A stretch of DNA of 64,000 nucleotides from contig NC_012871.2 of the NCBI RefSeq assembly GCF_000003195.3, forward strand, positions 21,396,658-21,460,657, given 5' to 3'. Numbering within the stretch: the stretch's first letter is position 1; every line of letters starts with the position of its first letter. Position numbers and translations under genes: made by a program. This DNA is from Sorghum bicolor (taxonomy: Eukaryota > Streptophyta > Magnoliopsida > Poales > Poaceae). Positions 46,231 to 57,292 of the stretch are shown piece after piece. The notes beneath the pieces were generated by a model. It saw nothing but the letters and a program-made list of their open reading frames with translations, searched no databases and was not told where the DNA came from.

Positions 46231-47757
46231 CAACCTAGGCCTAGACCGTTATTTTGGCCCAAATGGGGTAGGGGGAGGTGGGCCATATATAAGGCTAGGG
46301 GCTAGGGTTTCCAAACCCTAACCCCAGCCCCAACTGCCGCCGCCAGGGGCTCTGCCCCCAAGCTGCTGCCAGAGGCCCCCAAGGCGGTTCCCAGGGAGGC
46401 TCACCACCGTCATGTCGCGTGGGCACACGGGCCCCACTTCGCCGTGCCGCGTGGGGACACGGCAATGGAGTGAGGGGCTGCACGATCGGGGCGCGTGCGG
46501 GCGCGCGCAGCACGGATGCACGCCGGGCACACGACGTTGGGCGGCCGTGGCCACGGCGCAAGGTGTCGCGCCACCAGGGCCGAGGCCGCGGACGGGCTGG
46601 GCGAGGCCGCGCCGAGGCCGGCCGGGAGGAGCCGCGCCGCGCTGGGGGCGCGACCGAGCCGCGTAGGGGAGGCCGCGACCACGTTGTGGTGCCGCGACGA
46701 GCCGGGGCGGACCGCGTCGTGGTGCCACGACGAGCCGGGGCGGGCGTCGCGCTGGGGCCGTCGAACGCTGCGCGCGCTACCACGAGGCCATGAGGCGGGC
46801 AGGCGCCGCCGCGTCGGGGCGCGCCGCGCCGAGCGTACGGCCAGGTCGATGCTGCGTGGAAGCTAGTCGTGCGAGCCGCTGTTGGTGCGCGCGAGGGCCG
46901 AGCAACCACAGCGTGCCCTGCGAGGGCCGGGCGGAGTCGCAGCGGTGTCCAGCTGAGGGCCGGACGTAGCCACGGGCAGCGCCTCCTCCTCCCTCTCTCT
47001 CCTAGTGACGTTCTCAAGCCAGAAGAGTGCGTCCCCAAGCCGAAGTCCCATGGGGGACGCTGATCCACGTGCGGCGGAGACGCGGTGGAGGAGTTGGCGG
47101 CGGCGGTGGTGGTGCAGCGAGCGCAGGGTCGACAAAGTACGCTGACAGCCGAGTCGGTGCCGACATCCGCGCCGTGATGGTTGGTGGAGATGCACGGCAT
47201 GGAGGCGGACTATACGCAGCCCGCTCGGGAGACGGCGTTGGCGTCGGGTACCGTATCGGCAACAGCGGCTCTATGCCTAGAGACAGCCATTGGCTGGCCA
47301 CCATGGATGGTGGCGGTGGTGGGCACGGACCGTCGCCGTGGAGTAGGCACCTTGGCCGGGGTGGAGCCGGCAAGGCGAGGACCGATGCTGGAGGTGCCGG
47401 TTGAGTCGATGCCCTCGACGGTGGTGCCACAGGCGGAGCCGCGGATGGCGCTGCGGGCGGAGCTACGGACGACACCACCGAATGCCGCGACGGAGGAGCG
47501 ACGTTTGCACATCGGTGTCCCCCAAAACGACGTCGTACAGGAAAATGCCTGGGATTCCTGTCGAGGTCACGGCGTTCGCCCCGAAGGCGATAGCCGCGAG
47601 ACACTCTGAGGAGTTCCCGGATGTCCTCCAGTAGTTCTGCCTGAAGGCGGTTGTTGCCGAAGTGTATGCCCAAGGTCCGGGCACGGTTCATCGCCATGCA
47701 GACAACTTGTTGGATGAGTGAAGCCATTGAGGCAGAATTATGGCGAGAGAACGACAT
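46231..47757 (-). other. GC-rich leader of the Copia element with two overlapping minus-strand ORFs
   Basis: A 1.5-kb GC-rich block lies between the 5' LTR and gag. A 247-codon ORF starts at a genuine ATG at 47,757, about 110 bases after the LTR, and runs to 47,014. Its first ~75 residues look protein-like (SLIQQVVCMAMNRARTLGIH, LEDIRELLRV); the rest is Pro/Ala-rich. A second ORF (47,200-46,295) is Ala/Arg/Pro-rich and low-complexity. Usual Copia elements have no leader protein here. I do not recognise either product. This could be captured host sequence or simply a GC-rich untranslated leader. Confidence 0.4.
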
Positions 47758-47848
47758 GTTTTTACCTCGGGGTGAAGCCCTGGGGTGAAGGTCGATCCCT
47801 CGACGATGTTCTTTCCAACCGAGCTATTCCCCTCTAGGGGCTGGGAAG

Positions 47849-47866
47849 AGCAATGTGCTGATAACG
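47849..47866 (-). other. primer binding site region of the Copia element
   Basis: On minus, the bases right after the LTR end (CGTAACA) read CGTTATCAGCACATTGCT. The core TTATCAGCAC resembles the ATCAGAGC-type initiator-Met primer sites of Copia elements. Confidence 0.5.
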
Positions 47867-49708
47867 TGTTACGAGTGGAATGTGAAAGTACGAGAACAGA
47901 GAGGAAGTAAATGAACTCAGTGTGTTTCTTTATTCATTAATCACGGTATTTATACAAGTCGTAGGGGAGGGGAAACTCTCCCCCCAAGTAAGCTCGAAGC
48001 CCACGATGAGTCATGGGAGATACACTGAGGTGGAACCGGTCTTCATGGGCACGTATGGGGTCGTGAGGAAGTCTCGGTCTTCTGACTGTTAGAATAGATC
48101 TCCCATGAGAGAATCCGAGGAGATAAGATCACCCCTAAAAGGATCGAGATGCCCAAGAGAGGGGGTGAATTGGGCTTCTCTAAAAATTTAAGCAACCTAT
48201 AAGCTCCAATTCAACCCCTTGTGCCTAGTGTGACTAGAGAGCTACCGGATAAAAGTTTTGCAACCTAGTTTCAATCCTATTCTAGCATGGCAATTCTAGG
48301 AATGTAAAATCTCAAAGTAATTGCACAAAGTAAATGCTAGAAAGTAAAGGAGTAGGGCAAGGAAATGCTTGGTGATGTTTTGCCGAGGTATTGGAGAGTC
48401 GCCACTCTCCAGTAGTCCTCGTTGGAGCACCAGCGCAAGGGTCTTGCTCCCCCTTGGTCCACGCAAGGACCAAGTGCTCTCTACGGGCTGATTCTTTGAC
48501 ACTCCGTCGCGTTGAATCGCCCAAAACCGCTCACAAGCTTGACATGAGCCAACCACAAGAACTCCGGGCGGTCTTCGTGCCTCCAATCACCACCGAACCA
48601 TCTAGGTGATGGAGATCACCAAGAGTAACAAGCAAAGAACTCTCACTTGACCCAAATAAGGCACTAGAGAGTGGTGGATGCACACTTGACTTTTGGAATT
48701 CCACTAGAGAAGGATTCTCACAAGAAATCTCTCAAATCTCAATCCTCTCTAGGCTCTTGCTGCTCTCTTGCACCACAAGGTGATTCTCAACTGATCAAAT
48801 GGGCAAGAGACCTCCCATGGACGAGGTGGAGGAGTATAAATACTCTCCATCAAGTCCAAGGGCTGACCAACCATTTTACACTAAAAATGGGAGCACCGGA
48901 CGCTGTTGATGTTGCACTGGACGCTCTGTACCGAGCGTCCAGTGACACTCAATGGCAAACTATACTTGCTTCTGACAGAGCACCGGACGCTACCTCTGAG
49001 CGTCCGGTGACACCGTCCGGTGTAAGGGTGAATCTTACACCCTCCCTAAGTTTAGGACCGGACGCTACCCGGTGAGTCTGGTGCTAGCGTCCGTTGCCTA
49101 GGTCACCTTTGGACCTCCCTGGGTATTGGACCAGGCGCTACCTGGTGAGTCCGGTGCTAGCGTTCGGTGCCTAACCCTAGGCACCCAGTCACTCTGACTG
49201 TAGTCGACCTCACCGGACGCACTCATAGAGCGTCCGGTGCCTACTTAGGCACCCAAACTTCATCGAAACGCAATCTTTCCAAAATAAAGTTTGTTCCTCT
49301 CGATCTAAGGACTATCTCTGAGCTGCCGAGTGCTAGGTTTACCAACTGTGCACCACACCTAAACCTAAAACCTTGCCTAAGTCAAGCTACTAGATCAAAG
49401 CCCCTCTTAATAGTACGGTCAAAGGAAAACAAAGTCCTAAACTACTCTAAGTACCCTTCTTCACCATATGGCACTTAGACCTAGACTAGTCTTGACGATG
49501 TCCAACCATCCTTTGAAAACCGAAACGATTTTCACTATTAAGTAGGCATGTACGTCCCTGTCCATCGAGTACCTATTACCAGGACCTGACATAATGACTT
49601 TGCCTCTGCAAAACACACGTTAGTCACAATAATCAACATTGTCATTAATCACTAAAACTCATTAGGGGCCTAGATGCTTCTTCAACCCTGAATAAAATAT
49701 CCATAACA
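47867..49708 (-). repeat. 5' LTR of the Copia element, split by a solo LTR
   Basis: 47,867-48,135 matches the first 270 bp of the left LTR; 49,690-49,708 (GAATAAAATATCCATAACA) supplies the missing end. Together they make 288 bp, against 290 in the other LTR. Confidence 0.9.
48136..49684 (-). repeat. solo SIRE-like LTR nested in the Copia LTR
   Basis: The 1,549-bp non-coding segment starts TAAAAGGATCGAGATGCCC (an altered TG start) and ends TTCTTCA. It is flanked by ACCCC (48,131-48,135) and ACCCT (49,685-49,689), a 5-bp target duplication with one change. Multiple CCGGACGCT/GAGCGTCCGGTG words at 48,895-49,240 and the opening text fit SIRE/Opie-type LTRs of grasses as I know them. No internal region remains, as expected after LTR-LTR recombination. 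Confidence 0.75.
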
Positions 49709-49713
49709 TGCAC

Positions 49714-50220
49714 CACGATGTGCCCACAAGCTCGTGCTTCTGCCTCACGACCAGCATAGCTAGAGGTACGGCTGCTTCTTTCTCTAGAGGCTCTATGTTG
49801 TGCATTGAGCTAGAGCACGCTGTCTAGGGGAAGATGGACGTGCCAGCATGTTGCAAATGCATAGTGAACTGGTGGACCCTGAGAGGCGTGGGGCTGGTGG
49901 GCTGGCGCGGCTACATTGGTGGGTTGGCAAGCGAGGTGCTATGTGAGGCTGGTGCACATGAACGAGCTGCAGTGTTTCATGCTTCGGGCCAAGCTTAGAC
50001 GGTGTCCAGCTCGTAAAACAGAGAAGGAGCAAGGAAGGAGAAGAGGGCAACTTAGTCTAAAATTTCAGAAATGAGTGAAGGGATAGGTAATGGTATATTT
50101 CAAAGACTTGTAAAATTGTAATGGTACGTTTCTAATACAATGAATAGTAATTGTATATTTTCAAAGTGTGATATTTGTAATAGAATATTTCAAATTAACC
50201 CTTGGCTTTTCACGGTTAAG
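49714..50220. other. unassigned DNA right of the Copia element
   Basis: No recognisable gene. A moderately GC-rich part (49,714-50,050) is followed by AT-rich text with repeated GTAATGGTA/AATAGTAATTGTA words. Confidence 0.4.
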
Positions 50221-50312
50221 GCCTTGTCCCATGTTTAGTTACATTCAAAATCCAAAAAGTTTTTAAGGTTTTCTATTACGTAGAATCTTGTGGCACATGC
50301 ATGGAGCATTAA
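50221..50312. mobile_element. truncated GGCCTTGTTTAG-family MITE fragment
   Basis: CATGTTTAGTTACATTC and the tail GCACATGCATGGAGCATTAA match phrases of this grass MITE family. The second half is missing where LTR B begins. Confidence 0.45.
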
Positions 50313-51297
50313 GGGCATGTTTGACACAGCCACACAGCTCACAACAGCTTCACCAATCAGGGGGAGTCTCGTGGATCCTGCCTCCACCGCCTTTGAGGAG
50401 TAATCTTGACCATCTATCAAGGTCGGTTTGATCTAAGGGCTGTGGTGCTTTCTAGAGGGCTATATAAGCAGAGGTAGACCCCCTCAGACGCATCTCCTTC
50501 ATTAGCTACATCTTGAGCAGAAATTAGGGTTTCATCAGGTACAGAAGTAGAGGTCCCTCTAGTTCTTCTAGTTCTAGCTCTAGTTCATCTAGTTGTAGTC
50601 TAGTTTATTAAGTTGTAAAGGGAGAGAGGAGGAGAAAGCTGAGGAGGAGCCGGATCTGTCAGATCTTTCTCAACATTGTACTTTTGCAGCATCTGGTTTG
50701 TCGCTCAGCAATCTCTAGATTCTTTAATTATTATTTCTATGTTTAGTTCTTTATTTCATTCTTACTTTATTATACTTACTTGATCTCCATTTGTATTGAG
50801 TGCTCTAGTTATTTATGATAATTAGAGTAGTAAACACTGGCGTAGACATGGTGTCTAGGCTATAGTTTACCTGAGTTTGCGTCCAATCCCATGGGTAGTT
50901 GTGATAGCCCTAAGGGTGACAGTCCTGTTAGGTCTTTGTATTCCACCACGTTCAGGTTGGTGTTTTGTAGAGCTTTTAGGTAGCCTTCTTCAAATTATCT
51001 TCTTCCTAGTCTTTTTTCGAGAGTTGGAAAGAACCTACTGCTCCACAATAAGTATAGTACAATAAACCTGATCTTGATCACCCAATCAACTTAGAAAACT
51101 CTAGAAGGTTCCTCTCCACCCACTAAAATATATATATATATCTTTCTTCTCTTATCTTCATCCTTGAACAGTCTTGATTCTCTAGTACACTTCACGCTCC
51201 CTGTAGAAATCAATACTCTAGAATACTCCTGGGTGAAAGCTATATCAGTATTCGTGCGCTTGCGTATTTTTTCTATATGCGTTTAAAATACCCAACA
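50313..51297 (+). repeat. Athila-like LTR B
   Basis: The end AAAATACCCAACA at 51,297 is followed by a tRNA-Asp-type PBS. It contains CTATATAAGCAGAGGTAGAC (50,459-50,478), a GTTCTAGCTCTAGTTC run (50,557-50,590) and AGGTCCCTCTAG, shared with the LTRs at 27.7 and 55.1 kb. The left limit is uncertain and may be truncated. Confidence 0.55.
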
Positions 51298-51304
51298 AGC
51301 TTTC

Positions 51305-51322
51305 TAGCGCCGTTGTCGGGGA
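51305..51322 (+). other. primer binding site (tRNA-Asp type)
   Basis: TAGCGCCGTTGTCGGGGA closely resembles the Athila-type site TGGCGCCGTTGCCGGGGA and lies seven bases after the LTR end. Confidence 0.75.
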
Positions 51323-51399
51323 ACAGTAGTTGTGCTAGTTTAGAAATAAGTTCGTCTTTGTATCCTTTTTCTTTTACCACTATTCTCACCTCAGCACAA

Positions 51400-52174
51400 A
51401 CATCAACCACCACCAACCATATAGATTCTACTCTTATTCATAAATTTTCTGCACCAAAGGGCAAGTTCTTACCACAATCATCAAAGCCAATCATAGCTTC
51501 CAACTTTGGACTCAAACCTGGCTTTATAGCCATGGTGCGGGCGCAATCCTTCTCTGGGCTAAAAGATGAAATTGTACACCCACCTTAGGGAATTTGAGCA
51601 CTTGTGTTCTTGCCTCACCATTGTTGGCATAGCACAAGAGACCCTTAAATGGAAGTTGTTTTCATTCTCTCTTGCAGGGAGAGCGAAGCAATGACACGCT
51701 CATACCATAGGAGGGGTAAATGGAAATTGGGATGAACTTTGAGTCAAATTTGGTCTCGCTTTATTCCCACCTAACCAAGTAATTATTAATTTTGAACAGA
51801 AGAATAAGAAGACTCAAAGAGCAGCCTAGGCTAGGTTCACAAGTCTTAAGAACATCAGCCCTGACCTCTCTTTGCTTGACCATGTCTTTCTAAGTCATTT
51901 CTATCATGGTCTTAGCAAAGAAGCTGCTCTCCACATTGACACATCTTCTAGAGGCTCGTTCATACAATGTCCTTTAGTGAGGGGAAAGCTATCCTAGAGA
52001 AAATCCTTGAAAACACTCCCTATACTGGCATTATGATGAGTTTCCTAAAGAGGAAAAAGAAGTCAAGCCAAGCCTTGACCAACAAGAGGAGATACATGCA
52101 ACCGAATCCAAAGTTCAAACAAATCCTTCTAATGATTTGGTTGTTGAAAAATCTCCCACTAAGGGAACACAAAC
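51400..52174 (+). pseudogene. Athila-like gag relic, truncated by a later insertion
   Basis: Plus-strand pieces in several frames include GLKPGFIAMVRAQSFSGL, then blocks equivalent to a gag core and SHFYHGLSKEAALHI (about 51,890-51,935). Stops are frequent. The relic stops where the direct repeat at 52,175 begins. Confidence 0.6.
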
Positions 52175-54960
52175 TGTCAGAGAACCGACCAAATTATAAG
52201 AGCTCAAGTGTCGAAACGATCGCTGAAGCAATCAAGTTTCCAAACTTGATCCCATATAATTCTGTTAGTCAACCAAAATCTCGAAGGATTTCAAACCAAC
52301 TGAGCAACATACCAAGATTGTAATAAGTTCAGCACAATACATCGATTATTACATCAGTTCACATAAGTCTACCGAAGCACACACACATCAAAGTTCACTT
52401 TAGTTATTACAAACGAAGTCCAAAGTAGTAGAAGCAACATAGTTTTAGAAACCATCATCACAAGTTTTCATATTACAGCCAGGGTCTAATCACATCCACA
52501 AAAGCAAGTCAGATACGAAGACTGAAAGAACCATGACCAACGGTTTAATACTCATCCCTAGTAGGGTGAAGATAGGTCTTGCAGCAACCATCATAAAATA
52601 TGTCATCTGCAACAAGTGGAAATAAACCCTAAGTATGAGATTGTACTCAGCTAGACTTACCCGTCGAACCAAAAATAAAGACACCAAGGATCATGCAAGG
52701 CTTATATAAGTGGAGTTACTACCACCTTGCAAAACTTTGCCCGGTTTTAATTCATTTTAACTAGGTTCTTTTCCATGATAGCAAATATAGCCAACCTTGA
52801 CCCAATACAACACCCTAAAGCTCGCAGGTGACAGGACATCACCCGACTTCTACCGAATAAAGCGGGGCTAAGCTGCTACTTGATCCTAACTCTATACCAG
52901 GGTAGGGTGGTGTATCTGGACAAGGTAAGATAAAATGCAGTAAGAGTTTCATACCAACTCCTATACTTAATGCAACAATAGATATTAACATATTACTCAA
53001 ACTTGGTAAAATAGGTAGGAGGCTTATAATGCTCTGGGCTTGCCCAAGCAGCCTAGCTTACTTACGAAACTTGCGAGCACACTTTTCAGCCTTCCACTTT
53101 ATCTCTTGGACCTGATGAACAGCTATCATCACCTGAACATAGGTGTCCTCCCGCTGACAAAATATCTTGAGCATTGCTATTATAGCACTCATGGTCGGGC
53201 TGGAGCTTTCAGCTCGCTCACCACGACCTTGGACCAACGCACAACCCTCAGCTTGGTTCCACTTCACAGCTGTCAGATCAGCATAGGGAATGGAGGCTGC
53301 TAGCCCTCCTGTCAGCTCATCACCAAATCTCTGACAGATATTAAGCAGCCTAGGCCGCCACCTATGCAGCTTCCCAAGGGTTCTGCCCATCAGTATTGCA
53401 GTTCCAACTAGACCACACGGGCTTGTTCTCATGTGGTGGAATAACTCCACGCATAGTGAACCAACACAAGCCTCCCTACATGTCTATCTCCATCCAAGAG
53501 TACTAAGGTGGCTCCAGGTACCCCACTAACTGTAACACACTCCACAACAGGGTAGGAGTACCAAACTCACTCAGAAAGGTGTCGCTTGGGAGAGGAGATG
53601 CGGGCACATCTATCTATAGAAAGGAATAATTATTGGGTGAGAAAGAACTATTTAAGAGATGTTCATTAATTAAAAAGGGACGACAAGTGTAAGAGAAGTA
53701 AAACAAAATGTATGTATGAATGCTAGATGATGCATACACATTCCGTACATCCTCACAAACTTAGAAGAGATTTGTAATTCTAATGGATATACGGTGGCAT
53801 ACATTCGTCTCTCAATACGTTAACTAACGATATACACGGTGCGCTGTTATAGTACGTGCACAAACTTCATTGCAGCCCAACAATTCCCAAAGTATCACTC
53901 AAGAAAGCAATAAACTAAGTGCACATTGGTTACACATAGCCCAGCATGTGCAAGCAATGACACTACATCTACCTAGGAATTAATTACTCCCCAATTAAGT
54001 TTCGTTTGTGGTTACATGGTTTAGACATGCAACAACCCCAGAAACCACCACGAACACTCCCCTAGATCGCTGTTTGGATGATCATGCTCTCACAGCTCCC
54101 ACAAACATAGGCGTAAGTGTGACATTGCATAATTTAAATCTAGCGACATATATGGCTATTTCATATATGAAAGCTATCTCTACCATTTGACCACATGGTA
54201 GTATAGTGCGGTCATCACTCATCCATACCTTAGCAATGCTGTAGATACATAATTAAAAACCCCCCAAGTCAGCACTTAGATAGCCACCTAATATCCTTAT
54301 ATGGGCAAGGAGGATTTGATCACTAGCACACTTTAAGTGGAGTTTTCAAAATTTTTCTTTGAAAATTCTTTTATTTTAAATACACAAACGAAGTACTTAG
54401 TGTTGAACCTACTCCGGTACCAGCTGTCACAGAACCGATCAAATTATAAGAGCTCAAGTGTAAACGATCGCCGAAGAAATCAAGTTTCTAAACTTGATCT
54501 CATATAATCCCGGTAGTCAACCGAAATCTTGAAGGATTTCAAATCAACTGAGCAACATGCCATGATCGTAAAAAGTTCAGCATAATACATCGATTGTTAC
54601 ATCAGTTCACATAAGTCTGTCGAAGCACACAGACATCGGAATTCACTTTAATTATTACAAACCAAGTTCAAAGTAGCAGAAGCAACATAGTTTTGCAAAC
54701 CATAATCAAAAGTTTTCATATTACAGCCAGGGTCTGATCACATCCACAAAAGCAAGTCAAGTACGAAGACTGAGAGAACCGTACCCAACGGTTCAATCCT
54801 CATCCCTAGCAAGGTGAAGATAGGTCTTACACCAACCATCATAAAATGTGTTATCTGCAACAAGTGGAAATAAACCCTGAGTACGAGATGTACTCAGCTA
54901 GACTTACCCGTGGAGCCAAAAATAAAGACACCAAGGATCATACAAGGATTATATAAGTGA
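52175..54960 (-). mobile_element. short, probably non-autonomous LTR retrotransposon
   Basis: Two clearly homologous direct repeats, 52,175 to about 52,713 and 54,425 to about 54,960, start TGTCAGAGAACCG and TGTCACAGAACCG. Immediately left of the right copy, the minus strand reads TGGTACCGGAGTAGGTTCAA, close to an initiator-Met PBS. The right copy is therefore the 5' LTR of a minus-strand element. The internal 1.7 kb holds no gag or pol that I recognise. The outer ends diverge after TATATAAGTG, so the exact LTR end and target duplication are not settled. Confidence 0.65.
53058..53469 (-). CDS. unassigned ORF within the short LTR element
   Basis: About 130-137 codons are open on the element's own strand, with no ATG at the left of the open stretch (the first codon of the 130-codon version is GTG at 53,450; an ATG lies seven codons in). 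The product looks protein-like rather than random: FGDELTGGLAASIPYADLT, KWNQAEGCALVQGRGERAES and a basic end KWKAEKCARKF. No domain is recognised. It may be an exon of a larger accessory ORF or a captured fragment. Confidence 0.4.
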
Positions 54961-55132
54961 GTTTTGCTTGACATCAAATTTGCATAAATGTTGTCTTAGA
55001 GCGTATCCAATTTTTATTTAAGCATCAAGTTAACAAAGTATTAACCTGCCCACTAGATTAGCACCTGTACTAGTCCACACACTTGATTAAATTAATCATC
55101 AATAACCATATCAGGTTTCATCGGGCCATAAC
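54961..55132. other. unassigned AT-rich DNA
   Basis: No feature is recognised in these 172 bases between the short LTR element and LTR C. Confidence 0.4.
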
Positions 55133-55664
55133 TGTTGACGGTCCTTAAGTACCAAATATAATCATCTAATAAATATAGAAAAGGATCCAAACGCAACCAA
55201 CACCCAGACTTAGGGTTTTATCTAACAGAATTCCACGAGTTTTGGTGTTTGTCTATTTCTGTAGGGGGTTATCAGGAAACATGGAGGAAAGGCCCACATG
55301 TCGGGTTTACATAGAGATATTAACGTGCCGCACAATTTTCTATCATCTAGAAGACTCCAGAAGCCACGAGAACGATCGAGAGGCCGAGCGGGCCCGAGGG
55401 CAGGGCGCCTGCCCTCCGCCCTTGGGCGCCCGCCCTCCTACAGAGACCAATCAGGTCCCGTTTCGCGGATTATGCTCCACTGACCTAAAGGATTAAGGAA
55501 AACCGTACGATTAATGTCAGTTTGATCCGACGGCCCAGATTCACTTGAGGGGACTATATAAGCAGGACCCCTGGCCCCTGGAGGAGGGCAATCCCATTAT
55601 TCATTAGCATATTTTCCAGAGAGGATTCAGAGAGAGAGGTCCCTCTAGGGTTCTAACCTCATAG
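55133..55664 (+). repeat. Athila-like LTR C, interrupted by element 2
   Basis: It starts TGTTGACGGTCCTTAAGTACC. It contains GGGGACTATATAAGCAGG (about 55,549-55,566) and GGTCCCTCTAGGG, as in LTRs A and B. It is cut at 55,664 where element 2 begins; the rest should lie right of the window. Confidence 0.65.
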
Positions 55665-57010
55665 TGTCGACGAAAGCTAGTCGGCAGTCTACCTTGGGGT
55701 ATACCCTCGGTAGTAGTTTATCGGTAGACGGTGCGCAAACTACGAACTCGATGGTGACGCAAGACACGGACAAGCTTTTTATCCAGGTTCGGCCGCCGAG
55801 TTGGCGTAATACCTACGTCCTGCGTCTGGTTGTATTGATTTGTGTTGAGAGAATATGATGTCCTAGGGGGGTCCCTTGCCTCTCCTTATATAGTCTGAAG
55901 GGCAGGGTTACAGATCTGGAAACTAATCCTAGTCGGTTACAATTGCCATGGATAATTCGATGTCAATTCCTATTCTAACCGACTAGAATCCTGCTTGATC
56001 TCCACATCTTGTTTCCTTGCGCGAAACTCCAGGTTGTCGGATCAAGCCTTGAACTCGTCTCGTAATGGGCCAAGCCTCCTGGCCCAAGTCTAGCCGTAAG
56101 GGTATAGGGGTCTATCCCCCCACAGCTAGTCCCCGAGCACCATGTATTGTGATGTAACACGCCGTCTTGAGCTTCTTCGATCAGTGAGGCTTGACGTCTT
56201 CAATAAGCAGGAAAGTCGTCCAAACAGTTGCAACAGTATTTTGACCAACTCAAAAAACAGTTGATCAACATTGACATCGAAGAAGCGAGTTGTTCGAAGA
56301 ATGCATGGTGCTCTAAATTAAAAAAGATTTCTTTCTTTGTGAAGTGTGCCCACTTTACTTTTTTGAAAGGTATAAACATCAAAAAAGCAAGCAAATTCAC
56401 CGCTAGGTGAAGTGTGCCCACTTAGTCCCCGAGCCTGGTAGTAGGTGACGTAGGCACGTGGTGCCAGGGTCAAAAGAAAATTCCCCAAAGTAGTTTTGAG
56501 ACTGAGATGCATCGCTAGATGCATCGTACTGATGTAGTCCCCGAGCTTGCTGGAAGGCGAAGTATGAGCCTTGTAGCAAGGTCAAAAGTGAATTTACCAG
56601 TCCCCGAGCATGTCATGCTCGTCTGCAAATGAAAAGACCAATCGACCAGTCCCCAAGCACTAAGTGTGCTCCTTGGAATTATATGTTGCTATACCGTACG
56701 ACCAGTCCCCGAGCGTCGAGTGCTCGGTGGTCGGTGCATGCTTTAAAGCTTTGAGCTGATAGACTGGGCGACCAGTCCCCAAGCGTCGAGTGCTCGGTGG
56801 TCGGTGCAGTCCTTGAAGTTCCGAGCTGATAGACTGGGCGACCAGTCCCCGAGCGTCGAGTGCTCGGTGGTCGGTGCAGTCCCCGGATTGTTGACTCACT
56901 GGCGTATGTGTCTTCTTATTTTTGAAAAGATCTTTCCAGTTAAAGTTGACGTGACGAGGCCTCCTGACGGGGTGTCAGACGGATGCATGAAAAGTTGCAC
57001 CTGACAACTG
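55665..57010 (-). repeat. 3' LTR of element 2 (right limit approximate)
   Basis: The left end TGTCGACGAAAGCTAG is clear. On minus, TATATAAGGAG (about 55,902-55,892) is a promoter-like TATA. A series of AGTCCCCGAGC words and a 70-bp tandem repeat lie inside. The right end (minus-strand LTR start with adjoining PPT) could not be placed exactly; about 57.0 kb is an estimate. Confidence 0.55.
56701..56885. repeat. 70-bp tandem repeat, 2.6 units, in the element 2 LTR
   Basis: Units start at 56,701, 56,771 and 56,841, each ACCAGTCCCC(G/A)AGCGTCG followed by TGCTCGGTGGTCGGTGCA and, in the first two, GAGCTGATAGACTGGGCG. GTCGAGTGCTCGGTGG can fold. Confidence 0.9.
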
Positions 57011-57172
57011 TACAGCCGCCCTTTGCATGGTTTGAGAAAAGGAAACCATCAATTGGTACGAAAACTCCACCGCATTAATTGTCTATAATCATTGTAAACC
57101 GAAACGCCGCGTCCGCCGCATGGCCTGCCCACTTCCCGAGAATACAGGAAGTGGGAGAGGTGGAGTTGCGGG

Positions 57173-57180
57173 CTTATAAG
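57173..57180 (+). promoter_or_regulatory. TATA box of the antisense accessory gene of element 2
   Basis: CTTATAAG on the plus strand lies about 115 bases before the ATG at 57,293, in the usual distance range. It implies that the accessory gene has its own promoter facing pol. Confidence 0.5.
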
Positions 57181-57292
57181 AGCCTAATAGGTCCGCCTGT
57201 ACCGCTTACCCTGCCATTGCCTTCAAACCTTCCGCTCTCATCTTCTCCAATCTCCTGCATCTTCCTAACTCAAGCCCACATTCGCACCTCTA

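Larger units (their letters stand above)
40228..49708 (-). mobile_element. Ty1/Copia retrotransposon with perfect TSD, carrying a nested solo LTR
   Basis: The left LTR (40,228-40,517) and right LTR (47,867-48,135 plus 49,690-49,708) are flanked by identical TGCAC (40,223-40,227 and 49,709-49,713). Between them on minus are a leader, gag, integrase, RT and RNase H, in Copia order. The PPT adjoins the left LTR. The right LTR is split by a solo LTR with its own target duplication. Gag and pol are broken by stops and frameshifts, so the copy is dead. Confidence 0.9.

Noticed and set aside
46318..46866. Several overlapping long ORFs on both strands of the GC-rich Copia leader
   Set aside because: GC-rich DNA lacks stops in every frame; only the ATG-started 247-codon frame near the LTR was kept for a second look.
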